The notes beneath the pieces are model-generated. The model was not told where the DNA came from and did not search any database. It was given only the letters and a program-made list of their open reading frames with translations. From the NCBI GenBank assembly GCA_023954635.1, contig JAGSHI010000001.1, positions 62,001-126,000 of the forward strand: a stretch of 64,000 bases of DNA. The letters run 5' to 3'. Source of the stretch: Bacteriovoracaceae bacterium. Its GTDB lineage: Bacteria; Bdellovibrionota; Bacteriovoracia; Bacteriovoracales; Bacteriovoracaceae. The translations under genes and the position numbers were made by a program. How positions within the stretch are numbered: the stretch's first letter is position 1; each line of letters starts with the position of its first letter. Shown here in pieces: positions 44,007-52,701 of this stretch.

Positions 44007-44714
44007 TTGGAAGTAGCAAGTGATTTAAATATATTAAAAATACTTTGGGAATCAGGAGTTGTTGTTAAGCTCGTCCTTCTCATTTTGATAATAGCTTCAA
44101 TCATGTCTTGGGCGATTGTCTTTAAGAAGAAAAATTTAATTAAAAAAATCCGAAAGAATAATAATGATTTTTTTAATATCTATTCTAGTTCTCAGAATTT
44201 GAAAGAAGTCATGGATAAGTCTCATCTTCTTCCTTTTAGTCCTTACAAAGCGATGTTTGTCGAAGGATATACTGAGTTATCAAAAATTAAAGATACATTT
44301 ACGGGCAGTCCGAATCCATCTGGTGGAGTTCAGGATCACTTTCGTAATTTCGGACTGGGTGTCCTTGAAAGAGGACTTAAGAAAGGAGTTAACCAGTCTA
44401 ATGAACAACTTGATGCTCTACTTTCTACTCTTGCTTCAATTGGATCAATCTCTCCTTTTATCGGACTCTTTGGGACAGTTTGGGGAATTATAGGCTCATT
44501 CACTGGACTTGCTGGAGGTGGCGGAACTATTGAAGCTGTTGCTCCAGGTATTGCGGAAGCCCTTGTCGCTACTGCTGTTGGGCTTGCTGCTGCAATCCCA
44601 GCGGTTTGGTTTTTTAACTACTTCAATAATCAAAATCAAGTTATTCACGGAGAAATGGAATCCTTTGGACAAGACTTTTTAAATACTATCGAAAGAACAC
44701 TTGTTCATAAATAG
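44007..44714 (+). CDS. tolQ: TolQ/ExbB-family proton-channel subunit
   Basis: TolQ with TolR uses the proton motive force to power TolA and keep the outer membrane tethered during division. Three helices are visible: LVLLILIIASIMSWAIVF, then SIGSISPFIGLFGTVWGIIGSF and APGIAEALVATAVGLAAAIPAVWFFNY, the last two carrying the family Thr and Pro/Gly channel motifs. Length (235 aa) is typical. It starts with TTG at 44007, five nt after GGAGG, so the ribosome site decides the start. It is followed by tolR after 8 nt. Confidence 0.88.
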   Translation: MEVASDLNILKILWESGVVVKLVLLILIIASIMSWAIVFKKKNLIKKIRKNNNDFFNIYSSSQNLKEVMDKSHLLPFSPYKAMFVEGYTELSKIKDTFTGSPNPSGGVQDHFRNFGLGVLERGLKKGVNQSNEQLDALLSTLASIGSISPFIGLFGTVWGIIGSFTGLAGGGGTIEAVAPGIAEALVATAVGLAAAIPAVWFFNYFNNQNQVIHGEMESFGQDFLNTIERTLVHK

Positions 44715-44722
44715 GAGATTAG

Positions 44723-45133
44723 ATGGCCTTCAATATAGGAAATAATAAAGGACCGGTTTCAGAAATTAATGTGACTCCTTTAGTTGATGTCATGTTAGTT
44801 CTTCTAGTCATCTTTATGATTACAGCTCCATTAATGTTGAATGGAATAAAACTAGACTTACCAAAAACAAAGGAAGTGAATTCGATAAACCTTAATACCA
44901 GCCAAGTTATTCTCAGTTATACGAGAACTGGAGAGTATTTTATCGGAAAACAGAAAATGATTATTGGAGAGTTGGTTCCCGAGATCAATAGCTTATTCAA
45001 AAAAAATAAAAGCCAAACATTGTTTCTCAGAGCTGATTACGGGTTGTCATACGGTAAAGTCGCTAAATTAATGTCATTTTTAAAAAGGGGAGGGATCACC
45101 AGTATTGCGTTGGTGACTGAACTCGAAAAATAA
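44723..45133 (+). CDS. tolR: TolR/ExbD-family protein
   Basis: TolR couples the TolQ channel to TolA. One N-terminal helix carries the protonatable aspartate ([21 protein letters not shown], trimmed; D in PLVDV), and the periplasmic domain follows ([32 protein letters not shown]). Length (136 aa) is typical. AGGAGA precedes the ATG and its TAA overlaps the next ATG. Confidence 0.9.
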   Translation: MAFNIGNNKGPVSEINVTPLVDVMLVLLVIFMITAPLMLNGIKLDLPKTKEVNSINLNTSQVILSYTRTGEYFIGKQKMIIGELVPEINSLFKKNKSQTLFLRADYGLSYGKVAKLMSFLKRGGITSIALVTELEK

Positions 45134-45948
45134 TGGAAGATTCCCTGATAAATTCACCAATGCAGGAAAAGCCATTTTCTAGATGGTTTTTGAGATCTAT
45201 CTTATTGCATGCCTCTATCATTATAGTAGTTGTATTATCTTCAACAGTTTTCAAAAAGATGATTGACCAGAGGAAGAAATCAAATATTCGCCTCGTTGAA
45301 AGCTCGGTGAGAGTTGATGTTGTAGCGATGCCTTCAATGACGATTAAAGAGTTAAAGGCAATTGGTGCTGTTCCATTAAGTAAAGGTGAACCGATTGAAG
45401 CTCCAAAAGCAGCTAAGACTCCAGATTTAAATAACTCAAAGACAGAATTTTTAAAACAGAAGAAACAGAGAAACTTCATGGACCTGTTAAAAAACATGGC
45501 CAAGAAGAAGATTCCAAAGTCAAAAACGAAAAGTGCCAAAGTTAAAAAAGGTTCTAAGAAGGGCAAAGCAAAAGGAATTGATAATAGGGATTTAAAGCAA
45601 TTGATATTGGCCGGAAATAAATTAAGTGAAGGATCTGCCCTTTCTGGGAATTCTGGTGCGGCCGCAGATGACTTTACAAGATATATTAGTAGCCTTCCTG
45701 ATTTTGTTCGTCCTAAATGGAAGCTGCCTAGCTACATGATGGATCAGGGATTAAAATGTAGAATACGTGTATTCTTGAATCCAACGGGGCGAATATTACG
45801 AGCTGAAATATATGAAAGTAGTGGAAACTCAGAATACGACTCAAGGGCGCTAGAAGCAGTAAAGGTTTCTTCTCCATTTCCTGAGCTTGCAGAAAGCTTT
45901 AAAAGTAGAGGCATAAATGGGGACATTGTCCTTGGTTTCCCTCTTTAA
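45133..45948 (+). CDS. tolA: TolA/TonB-like energy-transducing protein
   Basis: It should bridge the TolQR motor to the outer membrane. One N-terminal helix (about residues 22-40, LLHASIIIVVVLSSTVF), a Lys-rich linker (AKKKIPKSKTKSAKVKKGSKK, trimmed), and a TonB-type C-terminal domain (CRIRVFLNPTGRILRAEI, then SGNSEYDSRALEAVKVSSPFP). The position between tolR and tolB indicates TolA, while the C-terminus has the TonB_C signature, so the label is by context. ATG overlaps the tolR stop. Confidence 0.8.
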   Translation: MEDSLINSPMQEKPFSRWFLRSILLHASIIIVVVLSSTVFKKMIDQRKKSNIRLVESSVRVDVVAMPSMTIKELKAIGAVPLSKGEPIEAPKAAKTPDLNNSKTEFLKQKKQRNFMDLLKNMAKKKIPKSKTKSAKVKKGSKKGKAKGIDNRDLKQLILAGNKLSEGSALSGNSGAAADDFTRYISSLPDFVRPKWKLPSYMMDQGLKCRIRVFLNPTGRILRAEIYESSGNSEYDSRALEAVKVSSPFPELAESFKSRGINGDIVLGFPL

Positions 45949-45965
45949 AAAATAAGGTTAACTTA

Positions 45966-47303
45966 ATGAAAAAAATAATTATTTGTATCTTTATAGTGAT
46001 ATTCCCAATTCTTGCCCAGTCTCAAGAAGGTCTCACAGTTGTCGCTGTTGGTGAAGCAACAAGAGAACAAGATAAAATTTTGTTTGATGGTCCTTATATA
46101 AAGGGACCAATGAATAACGTACAAATAAAAATGGCTGAAGAGCTAATGGAACTTTTTCGTAATGACTTTGCCTTTTATAAGAAGTCATTCTCTATTGAAA
46201 AAGGAATTGCTCGAAAAGGAACGATGTCAGGGGTTAAATATCAAGCTCTAAGGTCCAAAGGCATATCGTTTCTTTTACGGTTTGAAATAGAAGCTAAAGG
46301 ACAAGATAGTCTTCAGTACTGGTTTGAGTTTCATCGTGTAGCAAAAGAAGAAATGCTTTATTCAAACAATGGGAATATTAGTAAATCAAAATTAAGAGAT
46401 ATTGGTCATTCTCTCGCAGATAGTGCTTATAAAAAAGTGACTGGAAAGGAATCCATTTTTGGAAGTAAAATTTTATTTGTTTCAGATAAAGGAAGTAGCA
46501 GGAAAAATGTCGTAAAAGAACTTTATATGATGGACTTTGATGGACGACGTCGAAAAAAATTAACTCGTCATGGTGGGACTGTTATTTCTCCTGCCTTATC
46601 TTTTGATAGAACAAAAGTTGCTTATAGTCTTATTAGGGCGAAAAGAGGGCGAAAAAGAAATGTTAATTTGTATATGATGGATTTAAAAACTGGCAAAACC
46701 AGATTGTTAAGTTCAAGAAAGGGTTTAAATACAGGAGCTGTCTTCATGCCTGGAGATAAGAGTATTCTTCTCACTTTGAGTCACACTGGAAATGCTGAAA
46801 TTTACGAAATGAATCTTCAAAATAAAAAAATAAGAAAAATTACTAAGCATTTCTCCCCTGATGTTGATCCTTCTATTAAAGGGGATGGAACAATGATGGC
46901 CTTTTTATCTGGAAGATCTGGAGCAGCGATGATTTATACTGCTAACCCTAATGGTGTTGAGAAAGAAGTGAAACGAATTAGCTACGTCGGAAAGTTTAAT
47001 GCTACTCCAAGATTCAGTCCCGATGGTAAGGAAATCGCTTTTTCTTCCTGGTTAGACAACAGGTTCGATATTTTTAGAATAAATTCTGATGGTAGCGGAC
47101 TTTCAAGACTGACTAAGGATTTTGGCTCTAATGAGGATCCAACTTATTCAAATGATGGACAGTTTATTGCTTTCTCAAGCCAGCGTGTGCTTTCGCGAAC
47201 AAAGGCCACTCATAATATCTATATTTTAGACAGGGATGGGGAGATTGTAGGCCAAATCAGTAAGGATTTTGGTAACTGTATAACTCCTAGATGGTCTAAG
47301 TAG
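45966..47303 (+). CDS. tolB: TolB periplasmic beta-propeller
   Basis: TolB links Pal and outer-membrane proteins to TolA. A signal peptide (MKKIIICIFIVIFPILAQS) is followed by an N-terminal alpha/beta domain and a six-bladed WD40-like propeller with repeated motifs (DPSIKGDGTMMAFLSGRSG, TPRFSPDGKEIAFSSWLDN, DPTYSNDGQFIAFSSQRV). Length (445 aa) matches. It is the last gene of the Tol run; pal is not seen downstream, unlike the E. coli order. Confidence 0.92.
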   Translation: MKKIIICIFIVIFPILAQSQEGLTVVAVGEATREQDKILFDGPYIKGPMNNVQIKMAEELMELFRNDFAFYKKSFSIEKGIARKGTMSGVKYQALRSKGISFLLRFEIEAKGQDSLQYWFEFHRVAKEEMLYSNNGNISKSKLRDIGHSLADSAYKKVTGKESIFGSKILFVSDKGSSRKNVVKELYMMDFDGRRRKKLTRHGGTVISPALSFDRTKVAYSLIRAKRGRKRNVNLYMMDLKTGKTRLLSSRKGLNTGAVFMPGDKSILLTLSHTGNAEIYEMNLQNKKIRKITKHFSPDVDPSIKGDGTMMAFLSGRSGAAMIYTANPNGVEKEVKRISYVGKFNATPRFSPDGKEIAFSSWLDNRFDIFRINSDGSGLSRLTKDFGSNEDPTYSNDGQFIAFSSQRVLSRTKATHNIYILDRDGEIVGQISKDFGNCITPRWSK

Positions 47304-47355
47304 CCGAAATTACCTGAATCACTGCAAAAACTTTAAACAACCGAGTCTTTTTGTC

Positions 47356-47384
47356 TTGTAAAAATTTCAGACGCACTGTATTAT
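47356..47384 (+). promoter_or_regulatory. Sigma-70-type promoter before the NtrC-like gene
   Basis: TTGTAA (47356-47361), 17-nt spacer, TATTAT (47379-47384), 67 nt before the ATG at 47451. Confidence 0.5.
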
Positions 47385-47450
47385 GTTCACAGTTACCGCG
47401 TTGCGTTATTGTCGTGTTCATCTTGTAAATAGTTGTTGTAGGAGTTGTAA

Positions 47451-49001
47451 ATGAGTGAAGCCACCGTATTGTCCCCAGAACTAGAAAGACTATCAAGTAT
47501 CCTTTTTGCATCATTAGATGAGAAATTCTTTTTCTCAGAAGTTTGTAAGCACTTTCATAATAAAATTGTTAAATCAGATTTGACTCAGGTCTATTTGATT
47601 CATTCTGACATGACTGCTGAGTTAGTTTCTGTTGATGGGAAACGATCTAAGAAGTCATCAATTATTGAAAAAGGTTCGGGTCCAGTAGGACACGTTATTA
47701 GAACGAAAAAAGCATACTTTTCAAATAGTGTTGAAAGAGATCCACTCTTTCATATTGAAAAAGAGAATGGAGTTAAGTCAGCATTGATTGTTCCTGTTTC
47801 TCATGAAGGAATTGTTATTGCAGCCATTCAGTTCAATGGAATCGAAAGTGAATTAGAATACTCTAGGGATCATATTACTGAAGTTATCTCTATTCTAAAT
47901 CAAATTAAAAAGCCTCTTGCTAATATGAAAATGTATTTAGCTGCTAAGTTTCTTAATGAAACATTAATTAAGCAAATTGAAAGTAAAGAAAAAGAATTAG
48001 AAGAAAGTAAAAAAGGTCTTCAGATCAGTGATACTTTCAAAATTGAAGATAAAGAAATTATTGGTAAATCAGATTCAATGAGATCTCTACTAGATCTAGT
48101 CGAAAAAGTATCAAAATCTTCAGCAAATGCTTTGATTGAAGGTGAGTCTGGAACAGGTAAAGAAATGGTAGCTCGAAAAATTCACTGCCATAGCTCTCAT
48201 TCAGACCAGTCTTTTGCTTCTGTTGATTGTTCTTCAATGAGTGAGATTCAGTTAGAGTCAGAACTTTTTGGTGAAGAAACCCATGATTTCTCAAGAGGAC
48301 CAGTAGTTAAGAATGGTCTAATTGAACTTGCTAATAATGGAACACTTTTCATTAACAATATTGAAAAGATGCCACTAAGTATTCAAACAAAACTTATCCA
48401 GTTTCTAAATGAAGGTCTTGCTTTCAGAATGAATGGACAAGTTCCTTATAGATCAACAGTAAGAATTATGGCCGCTACAACAAGAAGATTGTCAGAAGAT
48501 GTTGAGTCTAATCTTTTTAGAGAAGATCTATACTACTCTTTAAATACAGTTACATTGAGAGTTCCAGGACTTTCTGAAAGAAAAGAAGATATCGAAGTAC
48601 TAGCAAATCACTTCCTTAATAAAGATAAGGTTTCTTGTGACCATAAAACTTTATCTCCATGTGTAATCTCTAAACTTCTTGAGTACTCATGGCCAGGTAA
48701 CGTTAGAGAGCTACAAAATGTAATGGAAAGAGCATATATACTTGCAGATGGAATGATCGTTCACAAAGATCACCTTGCAGATAGTATCTCTAACTGTGAA
48801 GAAAAAGTTGAAGAGGAAGAAGAAGTAAATGTTTCTTTTTCTGAGCTCACACTTGATGCACTAGAAAGACTGCATATTACTAGAACTCTAGATCATCTTG
48901 GTGGAAACAAAACAAAAACGGCCAAGACTCTCGGAATTACTGTGAAGACCCTTTATAACAAGCTTCATAGTTACGGGATGATCGCACCTAAAGAGGCCTA
49001 G
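47451..49001 (+). CDS. GAF-AAA+-Fis protein, degenerate sigma-54 activator
   Basis: Domain order is that of an NtrC-type enhancer-binding protein: GAF at about residues 15-155, AAA+ at about 200-390, and a Fis-type HTH at the C-terminus (NKTKTAKTLGITVKTLYNKL, about 486-505). Walker A is intact (GESGTGKE, 231-238). However the sigma-54 contact loop GAFTGA reads HDFSRG (278-283), Walker B LFLDEI reads LFINNI (Asn302-Asn303), and the arginine-finger segment FRxDLYYRL reads FREDLYYSL (Ser363). It probably cannot hydrolyse ATP or remodel sigma-54 holoenzyme, so it may be a DNA-binding repressor or a sigma-70-type regulator. GAF suggests a small-molecule input. Confidence 0.88.
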   Translation: MSEATVLSPELERLSSILFASLDEKFFFSEVCKHFHNKIVKSDLTQVYLIHSDMTAELVSVDGKRSKKSSIIEKGSGPVGHVIRTKKAYFSNSVERDPLFHIEKENGVKSALIVPVSHEGIVIAAIQFNGIESELEYSRDHITEVISILNQIKKPLANMKMYLAAKFLNETLIKQIESKEKELEESKKGLQISDTFKIEDKEIIGKSDSMRSLLDLVEKVSKSSANALIEGESGTGKEMVARKIHCHSSHSDQSFASVDCSSMSEIQLESELFGEETHDFSRGPVVKNGLIELANNGTLFINNIEKMPLSIQTKLIQFLNEGLAFRMNGQVPYRSTVRIMAATTRRLSEDVESNLFREDLYYSLNTVTLRVPGLSERKEDIEVLANHFLNKDKVSCDHKTLSPCVISKLLEYSWPGNVRELQNVMERAYILADGMIVHKDHLADSISNCEEKVEEEEEVNVSFSELTLDALERLHITRTLDHLGGNKTKTAKTLGITVKTLYNKLHSYGMIAPKEA

Positions 49002-49058
49002 GAACTGTTGGTACAGGGCGTAGAGAATGCGCCCTAGGTCATCAATAGACCCCTCGAT

Positions 49059-49087
49059 TTGTTTTATTGAATTAGTAAAAGTAGAAT
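49059..49087 (+). promoter_or_regulatory. Sigma-70-type promoter for the 66-aa gene
   Basis: TTGTTT (49059-49064), 17-nt spacer, TAGAAT (49082-49087), 26 nt before the ATG at 49114. Confidence 0.5.
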
Positions 49088-49113
49088 TTAGCTTCAAAGC
49101 GTAGGAGAAATAT

Positions 49114-49314
49114 ATGTCAAAGCAAACAGCAGCAGTAGCAGAGGCCCCAGCAAAGGCACCGAAAAGTGGATTCCGTTCAAATGTAGATATCGAAAACTTC
49201 TACAGATTCGTACATGAAAATGGACTAAGAAATGAAGCTGTTCAACTTTTAGAATTTGTTCAATCAAAGTTGGTAAAGCCTAAGAAAAGAGGAAGAAGAA
49301 AAAAGATACAATAA
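49114..49314 (+). CDS. Small basic protein with AT-hook-like tail
   Basis: A 66-aa protein: Ala/Pro/Lys-rich N-terminus (AVAEAPAKAPKSG), an amphipathic helix region (NVDIENFYRFVHENGLRNEA), and a strongly basic end KPKKRGRRKK, like a GRP-type AT-hook core. It may bind DNA or RNA. A clear promoter and GGAG site precede it and it stands alone. I do not recognise a family. Confidence 0.6.
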   Translation: MSKQTAAVAEAPAKAPKSGFRSNVDIENFYRFVHENGLRNEAVQLLEFVQSKLVKPKKRGRRKKIQ

Positions 49315-49323
49315 GTTATATAA

Positions 49324-49345
49324 CAGGAGCCTAGGATGGCTCCTG
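49324..49345 (+). other. Hairpin overlapping a ribosome site and an ATG
   Basis: An 8-bp perfect stem (CAGGAGCC at 49324-49331, GGCTCCTG at 49338-49345) with loop TAGGAT. The left arm contains AGGAG and an ATG at 49336 starts in the loop and right arm, so it can hide a ribosome site for that ATG. The T run after it is weak, so it could be a terminator of the 66-aa gene or a leader structure of the next one. Confidence 0.5.
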
Positions 49346-49379
49346 AGTTTATTAAAAAGACAATAGGGAAGTCATCTCA

Positions 49380-50810
49380 ATTAAAAAATCAAAACCAAAT
49401 GTCATATTCGATCCTTTATATGGGTTTATAAAACTCACTCCTACTGAATACGAAATTATTCATAGTCCATTCTATCAGCGTCTTAGATGGATTAAGCAAC
49501 TAGGATTTTCTTCTTATGTATTCCCTGGAGCTGAACACTCCAGGTTTGGTCACTCTATCGGAGTGATGTATAACGCTCATAAAATTCTTCAAAGCTGTGG
49601 GCGTGCAGTTCCAGATGAGAAATTATTTGATCCGAGTTGTACTGATAAAAATACTCTTTATCATAAATCTGTCCGACTAGGTGCCTTGTTGCACGATATT
49701 GGGACATTTTGTTTTTCACATACAACTGAAGCCGCTTATATATCTTTTGGCGAGACTACAAATGTCAAAGGGGGAAAAGGCCTTAAAGATGACCACGAAA
49801 ACCTTGGGTCATATATTATCAAAAATACAAATTATGAAGGTGGGCTTACCCACATATTAAGTAAACACAATATTGATCCTCAAACTGTTTCTGACTTAGT
49901 GAAGGGAACTCACTCTTCTTATCTCGCGAATCAGATCTTACACTCTGAAATCGATTGTGATCGAATGGATTATCTACTTAGAGATGCTCACTATACTGGT
50001 TTGAAGTATGGAGCCTACGATAGAGATTATCTTCTTTATCACTTTGAGGTGATGAAGGTTGCTAATCACGACATACTAACAATCAAGAACAATGCAATTC
50101 ACTGTGTGGAAGACTTCTTGAATTCAAGATTTGCATGGTATTCCCAAGTGATTCGTTCCCCAAGGGGAGCTAAGTATGATGCTATTGCTGAAAGGATTTG
50201 TTTTCACTTTCTAGAAAAGGGATGGATTTATAAATACTCTGACCTTCTTGAGATGATTAATGACAACCCAATGAAGTTTTTAGGGTTTAATGATAATTAT
50301 TTTATCAATACAGTTCATCATAGATACTCAAGTGGAGATCTCGATGCGCATCCAGCAATAAAAGAAATGGCACATACCTTATTATTAGAACGTGGTGCCA
50401 GGACTATTAGAGCTCCTGAACTAACTCAGACTTTAATGAATCAAGATGATGAAAAAACAAATGAAAAACTTTATAAAAAAGCAGAAGGTAAAATCGAAGA
50501 GATTGAAACTTTCTTAAAAAAGAATGGCTCTGATTCTGACTGGATTATTAGTGACCTTCCGAAGAAGCCAATTATATTTGTTCAATCTAAAGAACAAATT
50601 ATAAAAAAGAAGACATGCGAAAATGTTTTACTTGAAAGAGATCCTGTTAAGATTAGTTACGACAATGGAGATATCAAACTTTTAGCTGAGGTTGAAAGCT
50701 CTGTTATTTCAAGATTACAAAATCTAAATAACTTTATCCCCAACGTATTCGTTTCTAAAACTGCTTATGACCGCCTTTTAAAGGCCGGTATTGTTGAAGA
50801 CGCTCTCTAA
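49380..50810 (+). CDS. HD-domain phosphohydrolase, start not canonical
   Basis: An HD-superfamily hydrolase of about 475 aa, similar to dGTPase-like proteins. The N-terminal motif FDPLYGFIKLTPTE and the block RLRWIKQLGF, AEHSRFGHSIG are standard. The HD motif is LGALLHDIGTFCFSHTTE, and further conserved residues occur at HSEIDCDRMDYLLRDA. Homology clearly extends upstream of the first ATG/GTG in frame (49563), but the frame (open from 49356) has no ATG, GTG or TTG there. Candidates are ATT at 49380 (AGGGAAG 8 nt upstream), or ATG at 49336 in the +1 frame with AGGAG, joined by a -1 shift at A AAA AAT (49383-49389). The substrate is unknown. Confidence 0.75.
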   Translation: MKKSKPNVIFDPLYGFIKLTPTEYEIIHSPFYQRLRWIKQLGFSSYVFPGAEHSRFGHSIGVMYNAHKILQSCGRAVPDEKLFDPSCTDKNTLYHKSVRLGALLHDIGTFCFSHTTEAAYISFGETTNVKGGKGLKDDHENLGSYIIKNTNYEGGLTHILSKHNIDPQTVSDLVKGTHSSYLANQILHSEIDCDRMDYLLRDAHYTGLKYGAYDRDYLLYHFEVMKVANHDILTIKNNAIHCVEDFLNSRFAWYSQVIRSPRGAKYDAIAERICFHFLEKGWIYKYSDLLEMINDNPMKFLGFNDNYFINTVHHRYSSGDLDAHPAIKEMAHTLLLERGARTIRAPELTQTLMNQDDEKTNEKLYKKAEGKIEEIETFLKKNGSDSDWIISDLPKKPIIFVQSKEQIIKKKTCENVLLERDPVKISYDNGDIKLLAEVESSVISRLQNLNNFIPNVFVSKTAYDRLLKAGIVEDAL

Positions 50811-50912
50811 TAAACTCTTACAATATTATTTTGGACAATGATAATCTCGTCATTCTGTTTGCTTTTTCATATGCTTATCCAAACAAAAGTTTAAAAATTG
50901 CAGGGAGTAAGC

Positions 50913-52499
50913 ATGAAAAATTTGTTGATAATATTCAGCATCCTATTTGTCACAACAGCATTTTCAAAAACAAGATTTGCTCACCCAAATCAAATTATTA
51001 TTGGTCACGATGGAGATACCTCTTCTCTCATTAAATCTATTTTCAAAAATGGTCTTGATGAGATGATAGAAGTAAAGCAAATAGGAAATACACATTTTCA
51101 TTTGTTAGAAGCAAATCCAACTCTAAAGCTAAGCGAATATATTACAGATTTTAAAATGCAATCGACTGTCGACTGGGTCGCTCCTAATTATGTTTACCTA
51201 GGTGACTACATGGAGTTCTCTCCAAATGATCCTGTTTATAAAAAACAGTATCATCACTCAATCATTAGAAGTGAAGAAGCTTGGGATATTTCCACAGGAG
51301 AGAAAGAGATAGTCGTCGCTGTTACTGATGATGGATTTAAACTTGATCATGAAGACCTTTCGAATATTTGGTACACAAATCCAAATGAAATTATTGGAAA
51401 TGGAATTGATGACGATGGGAACGGATATATTGACGATACTGTCGGTTGGGACTTCAACGAAGGTGATAATAGTCCAATGAGTGACTCTCGAAATGGATCA
51501 CATGGAACTCATGTCGCAGGAATCGTTGGCGCTGGCTTTAATAATGGAATTGGAGTCACTGGATTCGGTCCTAAGATTAAAGTTATGCCATTAAAGTTTT
51601 ATGGTACAAAGGCTTGGACTTCAGCCATGGTTTTGGAAACGTATACATATGCCGCCAACAATGGAGCTAACATAATCACAACGAGTTATTACATTGATAA
51701 CTTTGTAGGTGATACAGCTTATGAAAAGGCACTTAGTTATGCTTATTCTAAAGGGCTTATCCTTTTTAACAGTGCAGGGAATGGAAATAAGAAACAATCA
51801 CCCCGTACAAAATTCACAAAGATGATTTTAGTCGCTTCAACAAAAAGTAAAAATTCGAGAAGAGCTAAAAAAGATCATAAGAGTAGCTTTTCAAACTACG
51901 GAAGAGGAGTGGATATCGCAGCCCCAGGTGATCCAATTCATTCAACAGGAAGAAGCTTAAGTTATGTTGATATGAGTGGAACAAGTATGGCCGCACCAAA
52001 CGCTGCAGGTCTTGCTGCTCTTATCTGGTCTGTTCACCCAAGCTATACACGAGACCAGGTTGTGGCGAAATTAATGACTTCAACTGATAACATCGATGTA
52101 CTAAATACTAGGTATAAAAACCTTCTAGGAAGTGGACGAATTAACGCCAAGGTTGCTGTCGAAGACAAAGTAGCTCCCGTGACGATAAGAGATTCTTGGT
52201 ACGATAGTAAAACTAAAACCTACAATCTCCACTTAAGAGGAACTCTTGATCCTCAGACTTTCAATAGAAGAGGTGGAATTATTTTAAGAAGAAATAGTAG
52301 CGAAGAGGAAATCTTAGCTGAATTTGAAAATGAGTATTTTATTGCAACAAATGTCTTAAAGATAAAGGTTGAAAATACTGGCTCATATGAATTGATAGTT
52401 AAATCCTCGGCCTTCCTTGATCCATTCGGTCAGGAATTAGATGGTGATCTAAATGGAAATGCTGGAGGAGATTATCAATCTCAATTCGTAGTAAGATAA
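50913..52499 (+). CDS. Secreted S8 (subtilisin-like) serine protease
   Basis: A secreted protease of 528 aa. The signal peptide is MKNLLIIFSILFVTTAFS, chosen at ATG 50913 with GGGAG upstream instead of an in-frame codon at 50898. A propeptide is followed by the catalytic triad in order: Asp in VVAVTDDGFKLDH, His in GSHGTHVAG, Asn of the oxyanion hole in NSAGNGNK, and Ser in SGTSMAAPNAAG. A C-terminal region of about 120 residues after the catalytic domain is strand-rich, like a P/FN3-type accessory domain. It stands alone and ends at a terminator. Prey protein digestion is a natural but unproven role. Confidence 0.95.
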   Translation: MKNLLIIFSILFVTTAFSKTRFAHPNQIIIGHDGDTSSLIKSIFKNGLDEMIEVKQIGNTHFHLLEANPTLKLSEYITDFKMQSTVDWVAPNYVYLGDYMEFSPNDPVYKKQYHHSIIRSEEAWDISTGEKEIVVAVTDDGFKLDHEDLSNIWYTNPNEIIGNGIDDDGNGYIDDTVGWDFNEGDNSPMSDSRNGSHGTHVAGIVGAGFNNGIGVTGFGPKIKVMPLKFYGTKAWTSAMVLETYTYAANNGANIITTSYYIDNFVGDTAYEKALSYAYSKGLILFNSAGNGNKKQSPRTKFTKMILVASTKSKNSRRAKKDHKSSFSNYGRGVDIAAPGDPIHSTGRSLSYVDMSGTSMAAPNAAGLAALIWSVHPSYTRDQVVAKLMTSTDNIDVLNTRYKNLLGSGRINAKVAVEDKVAPVTIRDSWYDSKTKTYNLHLRGTLDPQTFNRRGGIILRRNSSEEEILAEFENEYFIATNVLKIKVENTGSYELIVKSSAFLDPFGQELDGDLNGNAGGDYQSQFVVR

Positions 52500-52506
52500 A
52501 ATTATA

Positions 52507-52546
52507 TAGGCTTTCAAGAACATTTCCTGAAAGCCTACTTTTCTTT
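52507..52546 (+). terminator. Rho-independent terminator after the S8 protease
   Basis: Perfect 10-bp stem (TAGGCTTTCA at 52507-52516, TGAAAGCCTA at 52528-52537), 11-nt loop, then CTTTTCTTT. Confidence 0.82.
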
Positions 52547-52701
52547 AATAATTTCAAGCCTTTAAAAATCCTACCAAAAAGCTATAATAATTTCCCTAAC
52601 TTTACTTGAGTTAGAGTTATCTGGTAAAATATTAATGCAGTTGGTGTTTCCAACTACTTCGAATCAGGATGATTTGAACCAATAGCTTAAGGATAGGCAT
52701 C

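Noticed and set aside
49015-49035. Hairpin AGGGCG/CGCCCT after the NtrC-like gene
   Set aside because: The stem is only 6 bp with a 9-nt loop and no T run, so a terminator is not supported.
52620-52680. Two small hairpins before ftsE
   Set aside because: AGTTGG/CCAACT and TTCGAATC/GATTTGAA are short and imperfect, with no T run; no riboswitch class is recognised.
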